Numbered from the stretch's first letter, positions 24,276-35,066 are shown. The stretch: 64,000 bases of DNA from Flavobacteriales bacterium (GCA_002714185.1 PAWM01000017.1:3877-67876); one strand, 5' to 3'. Numbers and translations are program-made. Notes: generated by a model not told the origin, from the sequence alone.

Positions 24276-24947
24276 TTGGACAAACCTACATCTATTATTA
24301 GTTTAGAAAATGCTCAAATCTATCAACGAAACCATTTAATTCTTAAAGATGTGTCTTTTAAAATTAACTCGGGTGAATTTGTATATTTAATTGGTAAAAC
24401 CGGTAGTGGTAAAAGCAGTCTACTTAAAACATTATACGGAGATCTACAACTAGTTGATGGAGTTGCTAATATAGTAGGCTATGATCTTCTTCAGTTAACA
24501 GAAAAAGACATACCATATCTAAGAAGAAAAATAGGAGTCGTCTTTCAAGATTTTCAATTATTGGAAGACAGGAATATTGCTGATAATTTATTATTTGTTA
24601 TGCATGCAACTGATTGGAAAGATGCAAAAAAAATCAACAAAAGACTCTATGAAGTTTTAGACCTAGTTAAAATGACAACTAAATCACATAAAATGCCACA
24701 TCAATTGTCTGGAGGAGAACAACAAAGAATTTCGATTGCAAGAGCATTTATTAATAATCCTGATTTAATACTTGCTGACGAGCCAACAGGCAACTTAGAC
24801 CCGGAAACCTCTGAAGAAATAATTAAATTACTTCAAGATATTTCAGTTAAAAAAACAGTACTAATGGCCTCACATGATAAATATTTAATGGATAAATTTC
24901 CTAAAAGAACAATAGTATGTGACAAAAACTATGTTTGTGAACACTAG
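24276..24947 (+). CDS. ftsE: FtsE-like ABC transporter ATP-binding protein (TTG start)
   Basis: GKTGSGKSS, VFQDFQLLEDRNIADNL, LSGGEQQRISIARAF, LADEPTGNLD. Confidence 0.8.
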   Translation: MDKPTSIISLENAQIYQRNHLILKDVSFKINSGEFVYLIGKTGSGKSSLLKTLYGDLQLVDGVANIVGYDLLQLTEKDIPYLRRKIGVVFQDFQLLEDRNIADNLLFVMHATDWKDAKKINKRLYEVLDLVKMTTKSHKMPHQLSGGEQQRISIARAFINNPDLILADEPTGNLDPETSEEIIKLLQDISVKKTVLMASHDKYLMDKFPKRTIVCDKNYVCEH

Positions 24948-25863
24948 CATAACACTCTCTATTTTAATTCCTTGCTATAACTGGGATGTCTACCAATTAG
25001 TTGATTCTCTTCATAGTTTATGTGCAAATAATCCGAGATTAAAACAATTTGAAATTATATGCGCTGAAGATGGGTCTACATTTACTTTCAATAATAAAAA
25101 AATTACAACATTTTCAAATACAAAATATCGCATATTAAAAAATAACATAGGTAGATCTAGAATTAGAAATTTAATGGCAAGAGAGGCAAAATATATTTGG
25201 CTTTTATTTATTGATTGTGACTCAAAAATTACAAGTAAATCTTTTATAAATAAATATATATCATGTGCTATCAATCACAAAAAAAACAATAACAAAACAG
25301 TAAATAAACACTTATATTATGGATCAACTATTTACCCCAATAGAGCACCTGATGATAAACAAACTCTTCATTGGAAATATGGCAAAGAAATAGAATCTAA
25401 ATTAAAACATATTAATTTTTCTTCACACCATTTTTTAATACAAAAAATTCTTTTTAAGAATTACAATATTAAGTTTGATGAATCAATCAAATCTTACGGA
25501 TATGAAGATGTTTTTTTTATCATCAACAACCAAATCAAAGCTATATATATTAAAAACCCTGCATTTCATACTGGCTTAAAAAATTCATCTAAATTTATTA
25601 AAGATACAGAAAGTGCATTGCAAAATTTAATTCTAAATCAAAAGTCAATCTATCAACTAGATAATAAAATAAAAATCATTAGAATATCTAAACTTATATC
25701 TAGTTTATTTATGACAAATATTGTTACCTATTTTTTCTTAATTTTTAAGAAAAAAATAACAAGAAATCTTATTTCAAAATCTCCATCTTTATTTTTATTT
25801 CAATTCTATAAATTAGGATTCTTTTTATTAGAAAAAAAGAGGAATTTAAGTAAAGAAAGTTAG
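24931..25863 (+). CDS. Glycosyltransferase family 2
   Basis: SILIPCYNWDVYQLVDSLHSL...EIICAEDGS; ATG at 24931 preferred to GTG at 24919. Confidence 0.75.
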   Translation: MFVNTSITLSILIPCYNWDVYQLVDSLHSLCANNPRLKQFEIICAEDGSTFTFNNKKITTFSNTKYRILKNNIGRSRIRNLMAREAKYIWLLFIDCDSKITSKSFINKYISCAINHKKNNNKTVNKHLYYGSTIYPNRAPDDKQTLHWKYGKEIESKLKHINFSSHHFLIQKILFKNYNIKFDESIKSYGYEDVFFIINNQIKAIYIKNPAFHTGLKNSSKFIKDTESALQNLILNQKSIYQLDNKIKIIRISKLISSLFMTNIVTYFFLIFKKKITRNLISKSPSLFLFQFYKLGFFLLEKKRNLSKES

Positions 25864-26925
25864 AAGTTTTTTTTCCTGATTTTCCCAACAGTACTGTTTT
25901 TTAGCATTCACCAACGCATCATGCCAATTTAATTTAGGTTGTGATAACATATAATTTATCTGACTTGAAACATCCTCAACATTTCTTGATTTCAATAACA
26001 TACCTACAGCATTAGATTGAATAATATTTCTAAACTCTGGTAAATCACTCACTAAAATCGGAATTTCTGCATTGATATAATCAAAAATCTTATTTGGCAA
26101 AGAATATCTATAAGCCAAACAAGTGTCACATTCAAAAGAAAGACCTAAATCAGCCTGCATTGTAATCTTAAATAAATCATTAAAAGGTATTTTTCCCAAA
26201 AAAACAACCTTATTATTTAATTTTAATTTATTAACATAATCATTCATGTCTTGAAACATATCACCTCCACCAACTATATAAAGTGTTGCATCTACATACT
26301 GCATTGAATTAATCATTAATTCAATGCCCCTATCTTTATTAACTGCACCTTGATATATTATTTTTTTTTTGTCACTAGATTTAGAAATAATGTTTTTAGT
26401 ATTAATTAAATTCGGGAAATTAGATATAACCAACATATTAATACCATATTTTGCCTTGTAGTAATCAGCAATACTTTTACTCACAGTGTAACTAAATTCA
26501 ATTCTATTTAAAAAAAAATGTTCCATACATAACCATATATTTTTAACAAAATTCCTTCCTAATAATTCAGGCAATTCTGTAAATAACTCATGACTATCAT
26601 ATACTAACTTTAACTTCTTTAATCTTGAAATAAAATAATTAGCACACAGTGTATCTAAATCATTAGATAATAAAATATCAGATTTTTTTTGAAGTAAAAA
26701 GAAAAATAATCTAACATTATACTCCAAGTAAAATAAAAAATTCTTCTTAAAAAACATATCGAATCTATGAAACTGATATTTCCTTTGATCTAATTGACTA
26801 CTTAATACAGTAACCGCACCTACTAAAATCACAGAGAAACCAGCAGAGACAAGAGAATTAGCAACTTTATGTACACGCTGGTCTGTTGTTAAATCATTAG
26901 TCACTGAAATAATAACTTTCTTCAA
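25846..26925 (-). CDS. Glycosyltransferase family 4
   Basis: IIYQGAVNKDRGIELMINSM, LPNKIFDYINAEIPILVSDLPEF. Confidence 0.8.
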   Translation of the reverse strand: MKKVIISVTNDLTTDQRVHKVANSLVSAGFSVILVGAVTVLSSQLDQRKYQFHRFDMFFKKNFLFYLEYNVRLFFFLLQKKSDILLSNDLDTLCANYFISRLKKLKLVYDSHELFTELPELLGRNFVKNIWLCMEHFFLNRIEFSYTVSKSIADYYKAKYGINMLVISNFPNLINTKNIISKSSDKKKIIYQGAVNKDRGIELMINSMQYVDATLYIVGGGDMFQDMNDYVNKLKLNNKVVFLGKIPFNDLFKITMQADLGLSFECDTCLAYRYSLPNKIFDYINAEIPILVSDLPEFRNIIQSNAVGMLLKSRNVEDVSSQINYMLSQPKLNWHDALVNAKKQYCWENQEKKLLTFFT

Positions 26926-26982
26926 TTTTTTTTGATTAAATTAATATCAGGCTAATAAACTAAAAGAAATTATATTAGCACT

Positions 26983-27984
26983 ATGAATATAATAAATTCT
27001 CATTCATTACTTAATTATAATACATTTAAAATAGATGTAAATGCAAAACTATTTACAACTATACATACAGAAGAAGATTTAAATAAAGTTTTAAATAATG
27101 CAAAAACAAAAAATGAAAAAAAATTTATTTTAGGCGGAGGTAGCAATATTTTACTTACTCAAAATATTAATAATTTAGTAATTCACAATCAAATTAAAGG
27201 CATAAAAGTCATTAAGGAAAATGATAACAAAATCAATGTAGAAATAGGTGGTGGTGAAGTATGGGATGATATAGTAAATTGGAGTACTACAAATAATCTA
27301 TACGGAATAGAAAATCTATCTTTAATTCCAGGGTCCATGGGAGCCGCACCAATTCAAAATATAGGTGCATATGGTTGTGAACTAAAAGATTCATTTAAAA
27401 AACTTGAAGCCATTCATTTAGAAACAAATGAAAAAATAGTATTTAAAAAATCTGATTGTCACTTTGGATACAGAGATTCAATATTTAAAAATAAGCTTCA
27501 CAACCAATTTATAATTACAAAAGTTCAACTAGAATTAATGAAAAAAAGACAAATTAATATTGAGTATAATGGAATAAAAGAACAAGTGAAAAATAAAAAT
27601 GCAAACAGCCAGGATATAAGAAATATTATTATCAATCTTAGAAAAAATAAATTACCTAATCCCACTAAATTAGGAAATGCAGGAAGTTTTTTTAAAAATC
27701 CTATAATTAATTTGAATACATTAAAGCATTTACAAAAAATATATCCTGATATACCTTTTTATACAACAAAAAATATTAAAATTCCAGCAGCATGGTTAAT
27801 CGAAAAACTTAACTGGAAAGGACATAAAGAGAAAAGATGCGGAGTATATAAAAAACATGCACTAATACTAGTAAATTATAATGATGCTACTGGAAAAGAA
27901 ATTAATAATCTTTCAAATAAGATTAAGAATAGTGTTTATAAAAAATTCAATATTAACTTAGAAGAAGAAGTTTCGATTTTATGA
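26983..27984 (+). CDS. murB: UDP-N-acetylmuramate dehydrogenase
   Basis: FILGGGSNILL, IPGSMGAAPIQNIGAYG, GNAGSFFKNP. Confidence 0.92.
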   Translation: MNIINSHSLLNYNTFKIDVNAKLFTTIHTEEDLNKVLNNAKTKNEKKFILGGGSNILLTQNINNLVIHNQIKGIKVIKENDNKINVEIGGGEVWDDIVNWSTTNNLYGIENLSLIPGSMGAAPIQNIGAYGCELKDSFKKLEAIHLETNEKIVFKKSDCHFGYRDSIFKNKLHNQFIITKVQLELMKKRQINIEYNGIKEQVKNKNANSQDIRNIIINLRKNKLPNPTKLGNAGSFFKNPIINLNTLKHLQKIYPDIPFYTTKNIKIPAAWLIEKLNWKGHKEKRCGVYKKHALILVNYNDATGKEINNLSNKIKNSVYKKFNINLEEEVSIL

Positions 27985-28187
27985 GTACAATTATTATTTC
28001 AATATTATTAATTGGTTTAAGTATTGCTGGAATTGCAATAAAAATAATAATGAAAAAAGATGGTGAATTCTCTGGCACCTGTGCAAGTAACAATCCAATG
28101 TTAAATAAAAACGGAGAAAAATGTAGTTATTGTGGTGCAGAACCTGGAAATCAATGCAAAAAGGATGAAAAACCCGGTGAAAAATAA
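27981..28187 (+). CDS. Small single-TM protein with four cysteines; candidate NqrM (DUF539)-like Na+-NQR maturation factor
   Basis: TM helix then FSGTCASNNPMLNKNGEKCSYCGAEPGNQCKK; ATGA overlap with murB; convergent with apbE/nqr block. Confidence 0.6.
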   Translation: MSTIIISILLIGLSIAGIAIKIIMKKDGEFSGTCASNNPMLNKNGEKCSYCGAEPGNQCKKDEKPGEK

Positions 28188-29130
28188 GATAAAGTATCCT
28201 GATTTTCAATATATATTAAACATCCAACAATATTATTCTCTTGTAAAAAAACTTTAGATTGTTCTAAACCTAATGCCATACATGCAGTTGCATATGCATC
28301 TGCACTCATGCAATTACTATGTAAAATGGTAGTACTTAATAACTTATTGCTTGTAGGCTCTAGTGTTTTTGGACTTATAGTATGATTTATTTTCACTGAA
28401 TCATTATAATAATAATTACGATATGAACCAGAAGTTGCTAATGAAATATTATTAAGATTTAACACAAAAGCAAATTCACTTTTTTTATTATTGGGCGAGT
28501 CAATTCCAATTTTCCAACCATTTCCTAAATTATTTCCTCTACAATGAATTTCTCCTCCTATTTCAATCATAAAATCTTTTACACCTTCTTCTAAGAAAAA
28601 ATATTTAGCAATGTAATCAGATGTGAATCCTTGAGCTATTCCATTTAAATCAATTAACACAGAATCAGATTTAATAAGTTTTTTATTTTTTATAGCTATT
28701 TTATCACATCCTATAACATAATCAGACTGAATAAAATCATATGATTTTTTTTTTTTGTTTTATCGGGTCCAAAACCCCAGTAATTAACCAAAGGAGCTAC
28801 AGTAATATCAAACATCCCACTAGTTTGATGACATATTTGAATTGATCGTTCTATAACTTGTTCAATCAGTGGATCCAAAGTAATATTATAACCTTGGTTA
28901 ATTAAACTTATAGATGAATTTTTATTATATGTAGACATAGACACATCAATTACTTTCAGTAAACTATCTACAACAAAATCTTTAATAGGTTTATTATGGT
29001 GATATTTTATATTATATGTTGTACCTTGAGTAAAGCCTTTTATAATGTAAGTGTTTTGATTTTTTGAACATCCAATAATTAAACAATAAAAAATAAAATA
29101 TATAAAAAATCTATTCACCAAAATCATCAA
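28151..29130 (-). CDS. apbE: FAD:protein FMN transferase (ApbE), lipoprotein; reading frame broken at an A12 (minus strand) tract
   Basis: ORF 28711..29130 (LIIGCS lipobox, GFTQGTTYNIKY, SISLINQGY, VAPLVNYWGFGPD) and ORF 28151..28660 (LIDLNGIAQGFTSDYI, EIGGEIHCRGNN, CMSADAYATACMALG) are consecutive parts of ApbE. Confidence 0.88.
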
Positions 29131-30406
29131 AATCTACATTTTCATCAGGAATCCCCCAATCATCACACATTTTAAGCACTGCTTGATTCATAAGTGGGGG
29201 ACCACAAAAATATACTTCCATATCCTCTGGAGCCTCGTGATGTTTAAAATGATGTTCAATGACAGTGTCGTGAATAAATCCGACAAAACCATCTCCTTCA
29301 TCATTAATACTTTTTTTCTCTTTCCAATTATCTTCCGGTAAAGGCTCTGACAATGCAACATGAAACTTGAAATTTGGAAACTCTTTTTCTATAGACCTAA
29401 AGTCATCTAAATAAAATAATTCTCTTTTTGATCTACCTCCATAAAAAAAAGTCACTTTTCTTTTAGTTTTTAAAGTATGAAAAAGATGAAAAAGATGTGA
29501 ACGCATTGGCGCCATACCTGCCCCACCTCCTATGTACAACATCTCACTGTCAGTATCTTTTATAAAAAACTCTCCATATGGACCTGAGACAGTTACTTTG
29601 TCTCCTGGTTTTAATGAATACACATATGATGAACATACACCAGGATTAACATCCATCCAAGTATTTTTAGCTCTATCCCAAGGGGGTGTAGCTATTCTAA
29701 TATTTAACATCACAATATTGCCTTCAGCCGGATGATTAGCCATTGAATAAGCTCTAAAAATAGAATCTTCATTAATCATTTTTAAATCCCATAGGCCAAA
29801 TTTATCCCACTCACCTTTAAATTTATCCTTACCAGATGGGTCATTTGGGTTTGGAGATATATCCATATCCTTGTATGTAACTTCTGTTTCTGGCACATCT
29901 ATTTGAATATAGCCTCCTGCCTTAAAATCTAAATTTTCACACTCAGGTAATTTCACAACAAATTCTTTAATAAAAGATGCAACACTATAGTTGGAAACCA
30001 CTTCACACTCCCATTTCTTAATACCAAAAATTTCATCTGGTATATTAATATCCATATCATTTTTTATTTTTACCTGACATCCTAATCTCCAATTTTCTTG
30101 AATTTCTTTTCTAGTAAAATAAGGTTTTTCAGTTGGTAATATCTCACCTCCGCCGGAATTGACTTGACATTTACACATAGCACAAGTACCACCACCGCCA
30201 CAGGCAGAAGGTAAAAAAATTTTATTATCACCTAAAGTACCTAAAATAGTTCCTCCTGGATTAATTGTTATGTTTTCTTTTCCATTAATTGTAAGAGTTA
30301 CTTGTCCTGAAGGTAATAATTTTGCTTTCGCAAAAAGTAACACACTCACCAAAGTAAGAATTACAATTAAAAAAAATACGACTGCAGCAATAATAGTATA
30401 TATCAT
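29111..30406 (-). CDS. nqrF: Na+-translocating NADH:quinone reductase subunit F
   Basis: 2Fe-2S motif LPSACGGGGTCAMCKCQV, FAD/NAD domain FRAYSMANHP, YIGGGAGMAPMRSH; start MIYTIIAAV. Confidence 0.96.
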   Translation of the reverse strand: MIYTIIAAVVFFLIVILTLVSVLLFAKAKLLPSGQVTLTINGKENITINPGGTILGTLGDNKIFLPSACGGGGTCAMCKCQVNSGGGEILPTEKPYFTRKEIQENWRLGCQVKIKNDMDINIPDEIFGIKKWECEVVSNYSVASFIKEFVVKLPECENLDFKAGGYIQIDVPETEVTYKDMDISPNPNDPSGKDKFKGEWDKFGLWDLKMINEDSIFRAYSMANHPAEGNIVMLNIRIATPPWDRAKNTWMDVNPGVCSSYVYSLKPGDKVTVSGPYGEFFIKDTDSEMLYIGGGAGMAPMRSHLFHLFHTLKTKRKVTFFYGGRSKRELFYLDDFRSIEKEFPNFKFHVALSEPLPEDNWKEKKSINDEGDGFVGFIHDTVIEHHFKHHEAPEDMEVYFCGPPLMNQAVLKMCDDWGIPDENVDFDDFGE

Positions 30407-30408
30407 AA

Positions 30409-31023
30409 TTAAATTTTTATTCCCATAAAGCACATAAATGCTATACCCATTAAACCAGTAATAATATATGTAATCCCTAATCCTCTTAAAGGAGCTGGTA
30501 CATTAGAATATCTTATTTTCTCTCTTATTGCAGCAATTGCTACAATAGCTAAATACCACCCTACACCAGAACCTAAAGCAAACGAAGTTGCTTCTATAAT
30601 TGTAGAATACTGCCTTTCTTGCATAAATAATGCACCACCTAAAATAGCACAATTAACTGCAATTAGTGGTAAAAATATACCTAAAGAACTGTATAAAGCA
30701 GGAGAAAATTTTTCAATAATCATTTCTACAAGCTGAACCATTGCTGAAACAACTGCTATAAACATAATTAAACTTAAAACATTTAAATCAACATCAATAA
30801 AGTTATCACCTAACCACTGTAATGCACCGGCTTTTAATACTTTATTTTCTAAAATATAATTCACTGGCACTGTAATTCCTAATACAAAAATTACCGCTAG
30901 TCCTAGGCCATTAGCAGTGGTCACAGTTTTAGATACTGCTAAATATGAGCACATACCTAAAAAATAGGCAAAAATCATATTATCAATAAAAACACCTTTA
31001 ATAAAAATATTTACTAAATCCAT
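30409..31023 (-). CDS. nqrE: Na+-NQR subunit E
   Basis: Multi-TM; IFIKGVFIDNMIFAYFLGMCSYLAVSK, NCAILGGALF. Confidence 0.95.
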   Translation of the reverse strand: MDLVNIFIKGVFIDNMIFAYFLGMCSYLAVSKTVTTANGLGLAVIFVLGITVPVNYILENKVLKAGALQWLGDNFIDVDLNVLSLIMFIAVVSAMVQLVEMIIEKFSPALYSSLGIFLPLIAVNCAILGGALFMQERQYSTIIEATSFALGSGVGWYLAIVAIAAIREKIRYSNVPAPLRGLGITYIITGLMGIAFMCFMGIKI

Positions 31024-31024
31024 A

Positions 31025-31663
31025 TTAATTTTCTTCTATTAAATCATTATTCTTTGATCTTTGCATCCATATAATTAAACCAACAACGACTAATGCCATT
31101 GGAGGAAGAATCATAAGGTTATTGTTCATATATCCTAAATCATAGAGATATGTAAATCCAGGTATTTCATAACCCATTAATTTTCCTGAACCGAATAATT
31201 CTCTTACAAATGCAACTGCAACAAGAATCCAACCATATCCAAAGGCATTACCTAGAGCATCTAAAAACGATTCCCAAAGCTTATTACCCATAGCAAATGC
31301 TTCAAGTCTACCCATAATAATACAATTAGTAATAATAAGACCAATAAAAACTGAAAGCTGCTCAGATGCATCCGGCAAAAAAGCTTTTAATATCTGATCA
31401 ACTAAAGCAACTAAAGAGGCAACTACTAATAATTGTACAATAATTCTAATTCTATTAGGAATATGATTTCTAAGTAATGAAATAATTGAACTTGCAGAAG
31501 TCATTACAAATATAACAGCAAGTGTCATAACTAATGCATTTTCTAACTGAGTTGTAATAGCTAGAGCTGAACATATTCCAAGAACTTGAATAGTAATTGG
31601 ATTTTGATCACCCATTGGGTCTGCAATCAATTTTTGGTGTTGTTTAGTAAAAAAAGACTTCAT
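31025..31663 (-). CDS. nqrD: Na+-NQR subunit D
   Basis: IQVLGICSALAITTQLENALVM, IITNCIIMGRLEAFA. Confidence 0.95.
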   Translation of the reverse strand: MKSFFTKQHQKLIADPMGDQNPITIQVLGICSALAITTQLENALVMTLAVIFVMTSASSIISLLRNHIPNRIRIIVQLLVVASLVALVDQILKAFLPDASEQLSVFIGLIITNCIIMGRLEAFAMGNKLWESFLDALGNAFGYGWILVAVAFVRELFGSGKLMGYEIPGFTYLYDLGYMNNNLMILPPMALVVVGLIIWMQRSKNNDLIEEN

Positions 31664-32412
31664 TCTATATTATTATTTAATGATTGAATAATTGTATCGT
31701 TCAAAGAAAAATTAATTCTTGAAAAATAATTATTATAAATTTCCAAAGTGTTTTCAAGCATTGCTGCTACACCGTCGCTTGTAATAGTTCCACCTGTGAT
31801 ACCATCAACCTGGTGTTTACTACCCTTATCTGCTCCACCTTTTTTAACTTCAATTGAAACAAATTGACCCAAACTATTTCTAATTTTTTTTCCTTTGAAA
31901 GGGACTTCAAAAAAATCTGTATTTATTTCAGCACCTAAACCAGGTGTTTCTTTTTCATGATCAAACACTGCTCCGTAAACAGTGTTGTAATCTTTTTCTA
32001 AAGCCAAAAAACCCCATACTGGACCCCATAGACCAGACCCTACCATAGGAATAATTGTATATTCACTATTATTTTTTCTAGCTTTAAACATAGGATACTT
32101 TTTATCTTCTGGTAGTAATGTTTTATCTCTGTATTGAAATAAAACATCAATATCAAATGCTGAGCCCTCTATTAAATTTCCTTTATAATCAATTATTGAT
32201 GCATCATAAATATATTCAGTATATTTTTCTTTTGCATTATTTCTTGTAGCATCAACACCAATAGCACTTAAAATATCAATCATTTTCTTATCAGCTGCAT
32301 TTTGTTTTTTTCTTGGTTGTAAAACTTCTGAAGTAACAGCTAATACAGTACCAACAACTAATACCATAATAATTGCAAATAAAAATGTATATAAATTACT
32401 TTCTTTATTCAT
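31660..32412 (-). CDS. nqrC: Na+-NQR subunit C
   Basis: DGITGGTITSDGV flavinylation-type motif, ETPGLGAEI. Confidence 0.95.
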   Translation of the reverse strand: MNKESNLYTFLFAIIMVLVVGTVLAVTSEVLQPRKKQNAADKKMIDILSAIGVDATRNNAKEKYTEYIYDASIIDYKGNLIEGSAFDIDVLFQYRDKTLLPEDKKYPMFKARKNNSEYTIIPMVGSGLWGPVWGFLALEKDYNTVYGAVFDHEKETPGLGAEINTDFFEVPFKGKKIRNSLGQFVSIEVKKGGADKGSKHQVDGITGGTITSDGVAAMLENTLEIYNNYFSRINFSLNDTIIQSLNNNIE

Positions 32413-33631
32413 TAACTTTTAACCTTTTTAATCTTTTATTAATATTAGCTTGCACAACATAATGATCTATTAAAGGAGCCATCACATTCATAAAAAGAAT
32501 AGCAACCATAACACCTTCTGGGTATGCAGGATTAAAAACACGAATTAATATAGATAATACTCCACATAAAAATCCGTATATGATTTTTCCTTTATTGGTT
32601 TGAGCTGCAGAAACAGGGTCTGTGGCCATAAAAACCATCCCAAACAAAAAACTCCCTATAAATAATTGGTGTATCGCCGGCAAGGACATAAATAAATTTG
32701 TTTCAGGTGCAACTTGATTAAAAATATATGCCATGAATAAACCACCTAAAAACATAGAAGCCATTATCCTAAAAGATCCTACACCAGTAAATAAAAGTAT
32801 TAATGCACCTATAATTATAGCAATTACCGAGGTTTCACCAACAGAACCTGGAATAATTCCAATAAATGAATTATATAAACTATATATTCCATCAGAAGAA
32901 AATAATCCAATACTATTTAAAACATCAGCATTTGAAGACGAAACATCAGTTAAAGTAGCTAATTGACCTAAAGCAGTTTCTCCAGAAATACCATCTAATT
33001 TATCAGCACTATGCACCCATACTTTATCTCCTGACATTTTAGTTGGATACGCAAAAAATATAAATGCTCTGGCAGTCAATGCTGGATTCAGAATATTCAT
33101 ACCTGTTCCACCAAAAACTTCTTTACCAATGACTACAGCGAAAATTACTGATAGAGCAAGCATCCATAGTGGGACATCAATTGGCATAGTAAGAGGTATT
33201 AGCATACCTGTCACTAAATAGCCTTCATTGACTTGATGTTTTCTATTGACAGCAAATGCAAATTCAACGCTTAAACCAACAACATACGAAACAATAATTA
33301 AGGGCAAAACTTTCCAAAAACCAAATAAAAAATTATCTAAAGCAGTGTATACCGATTGATAACCATCCATTCCAGGGATTAATTGAGAATGATACTGATA
33401 ACCAGTATTCCACATTCCAAAAAATAAACACGGAAGTAATGCAATTATAACAAGTACCATTGTTCTTTTAAGATCAACCGAATCCTTTATATGAGTACCT
33501 GACTGCGAAGTATGATTAGGCACAAATAAAAAAGTTTCAAAAGCATCATATGCAGGATATAGAGTATGTAATTTACCACCCTCTTCAAAATGTGGTTTAA
33601 TTTTATTTAAAATATTGTGCATTAACTTCAT
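32405..33631 (-). CDS. nqrB: Na+-NQR subunit B
   Basis: Multi-TM RnfD/NqrB family; DGISGETALGQLA flavinylation-type motif; GMVFMATDPVSAAQTNKGK. Confidence 0.95.
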   Translation of the reverse strand: MKLMHNILNKIKPHFEEGGKLHTLYPAYDAFETFLFVPNHTSQSGTHIKDSVDLKRTMVLVIIALLPCLFFGMWNTGYQYHSQLIPGMDGYQSVYTALDNFLFGFWKVLPLIIVSYVVGLSVEFAFAVNRKHQVNEGYLVTGMLIPLTMPIDVPLWMLALSVIFAVVIGKEVFGGTGMNILNPALTARAFIFFAYPTKMSGDKVWVHSADKLDGISGETALGQLATLTDVSSSNADVLNSIGLFSSDGIYSLYNSFIGIIPGSVGETSVIAIIIGALILLFTGVGSFRIMASMFLGGLFMAYIFNQVAPETNLFMSLPAIHQLFIGSFLFGMVFMATDPVSAAQTNKGKIIYGFLCGVLSILIRVFNPAYPEGVMVAILFMNVMAPLIDHYVVQANINKRLKRLKVNE

Positions 33632-34977
33632 TAGCTACATTCTTTTTTTATTAAATCAAGTCCCCTTCTAATAATTGACTGTACAGGCACTTTAGATGTA
33701 CAAGCATATTCACATAAAGCAAAATCTTCAGGGTCTACTTCATATATTCCTAAATTTTCCATTAATTCAATATCTTCAATGAGAATAGCTTTAATTAAAT
33801 GAACTGGAAAAACATCAATTGGCATATATGACTCATACTGTCCTGTAACAACATATGCTCTTTCTTCACCATGTGTATTTGTATCTAAATCATATTCTTT
33901 TTGACTATTTAACCATGAAAAAAATGTTCTAGATAAACTATATTTATGAAATCCCGGCAATAACCATCCAAAAAATTCACTGTAATTTCCCTCAGTAATA
34001 ACTGAAACCTGAAAATCATAAAAACCTATATATCCGTTTTCTCCTACTCTCGAACCAGATAACACATTTCCACTAATAACTCTTTTTTCTCCCTCAAAGA
34101 GATTATCAGAAAGTATATTTTGCAATGATGCACCTTGAATTACTCTATAATACCTCGGTTTTTTAACCTTTGCTCCTGTTAAAGCAATTATTTTTGAAGC
34201 ATCATATTTTGCATCTTTAAAATAACGTGCAATTGTAACAACATCTTGAGGAGAAATATACCAAACTACATCTCCTTTATTAATAGGATTTATATGATGA
34301 ATCTGAACACCAACATTGCCTGCAGGATGAGGTCCATATATATTATTAATTTGCACACCCTGTGCACCACTAAAAGCAGATGCAGCATTTGAATTACCAT
34401 CTAAATTAAGATGTGTCGTACCATCACAAAGCTGAGTTATGATATCCAAACCAAGTTGAAATAATCCTTTATCTCCATGAAAGATGAAATCATTATCTGG
34501 TGCTAAAGGAGAAGAATCAAAAGCAGAGATGAAAATTGACTTAGGCTTATCACTTGGATTAGCAATTGTCCCAAAGGGGCGTTGCCTGACAAATGGCCAC
34601 AGTCCAGCATTCAAAAGATTATCTATAATTTCATTCCTATTTAAAGATGCTAAATCCAATTTTGGAAATTTCTTATACTTAATTTCAGAATCAGTCTTAA
34701 TAATGACCCTTAAGATTTTTCGCTTAGCACCTCTTTCAATATCTGCAATTACACCACTAACAGGTGCTGAAAATTTAATTTTATCATTGTTTTTATCATA
34801 AAATAAAAGATCTCCCGCCTTGACAATATCACCAATTGAAACAATCATTTTCGGAATCAAAAGATGGAAATCAGGCGGCTGCACAGCATAGAATTCTGCA
34901 TTAGGAACATTCGCATAAACCCTATCAGCAACACCTTTTAATTTTATATCAGCTCCTTTTGAAATTTTAATATCCAT
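33631..34977 (-). CDS. nqrA: Na+-NQR subunit A
   Basis: First gene of nqrA-F order; RQRPFGTIANPSDKPKSIFISAFDSSPLAPD, GPHPAGNVGVQIHHI. Confidence 0.95.
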   Translation of the reverse strand: MDIKISKGADIKLKGVADRVYANVPNAEFYAVQPPDFHLLIPKMIVSIGDIVKAGDLLFYDKNNDKIKFSAPVSGVIADIERGAKRKILRVIIKTDSEIKYKKFPKLDLASLNRNEIIDNLLNAGLWPFVRQRPFGTIANPSDKPKSIFISAFDSSPLAPDNDFIFHGDKGLFQLGLDIITQLCDGTTHLNLDGNSNAASAFSGAQGVQINNIYGPHPAGNVGVQIHHINPINKGDVVWYISPQDVVTIARYFKDAKYDASKIIALTGAKVKKPRYYRVIQGASLQNILSDNLFEGEKRVISGNVLSGSRVGENGYIGFYDFQVSVITEGNYSEFFGWLLPGFHKYSLSRTFFSWLNSQKEYDLDTNTHGEERAYVVTGQYESYMPIDVFPVHLIKAILIEDIELMENLGIYEVDPEDFALCEYACTSKVPVQSIIRRGLDLIKKECS

Positions 34978-35066
34978 TTAGTATATAATGATATGTTATT
35001 TATAATTAAATTCAGAATTATGAGCAAAAATAAAAAAATATCAATACTTAAATATTATTAACTATG

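Noticed and set aside
34484-34801. 105-aa plus-strand ORF antisense to nqrA
   Set aside because: Shadow ORF over conserved nqrA coding sequence.
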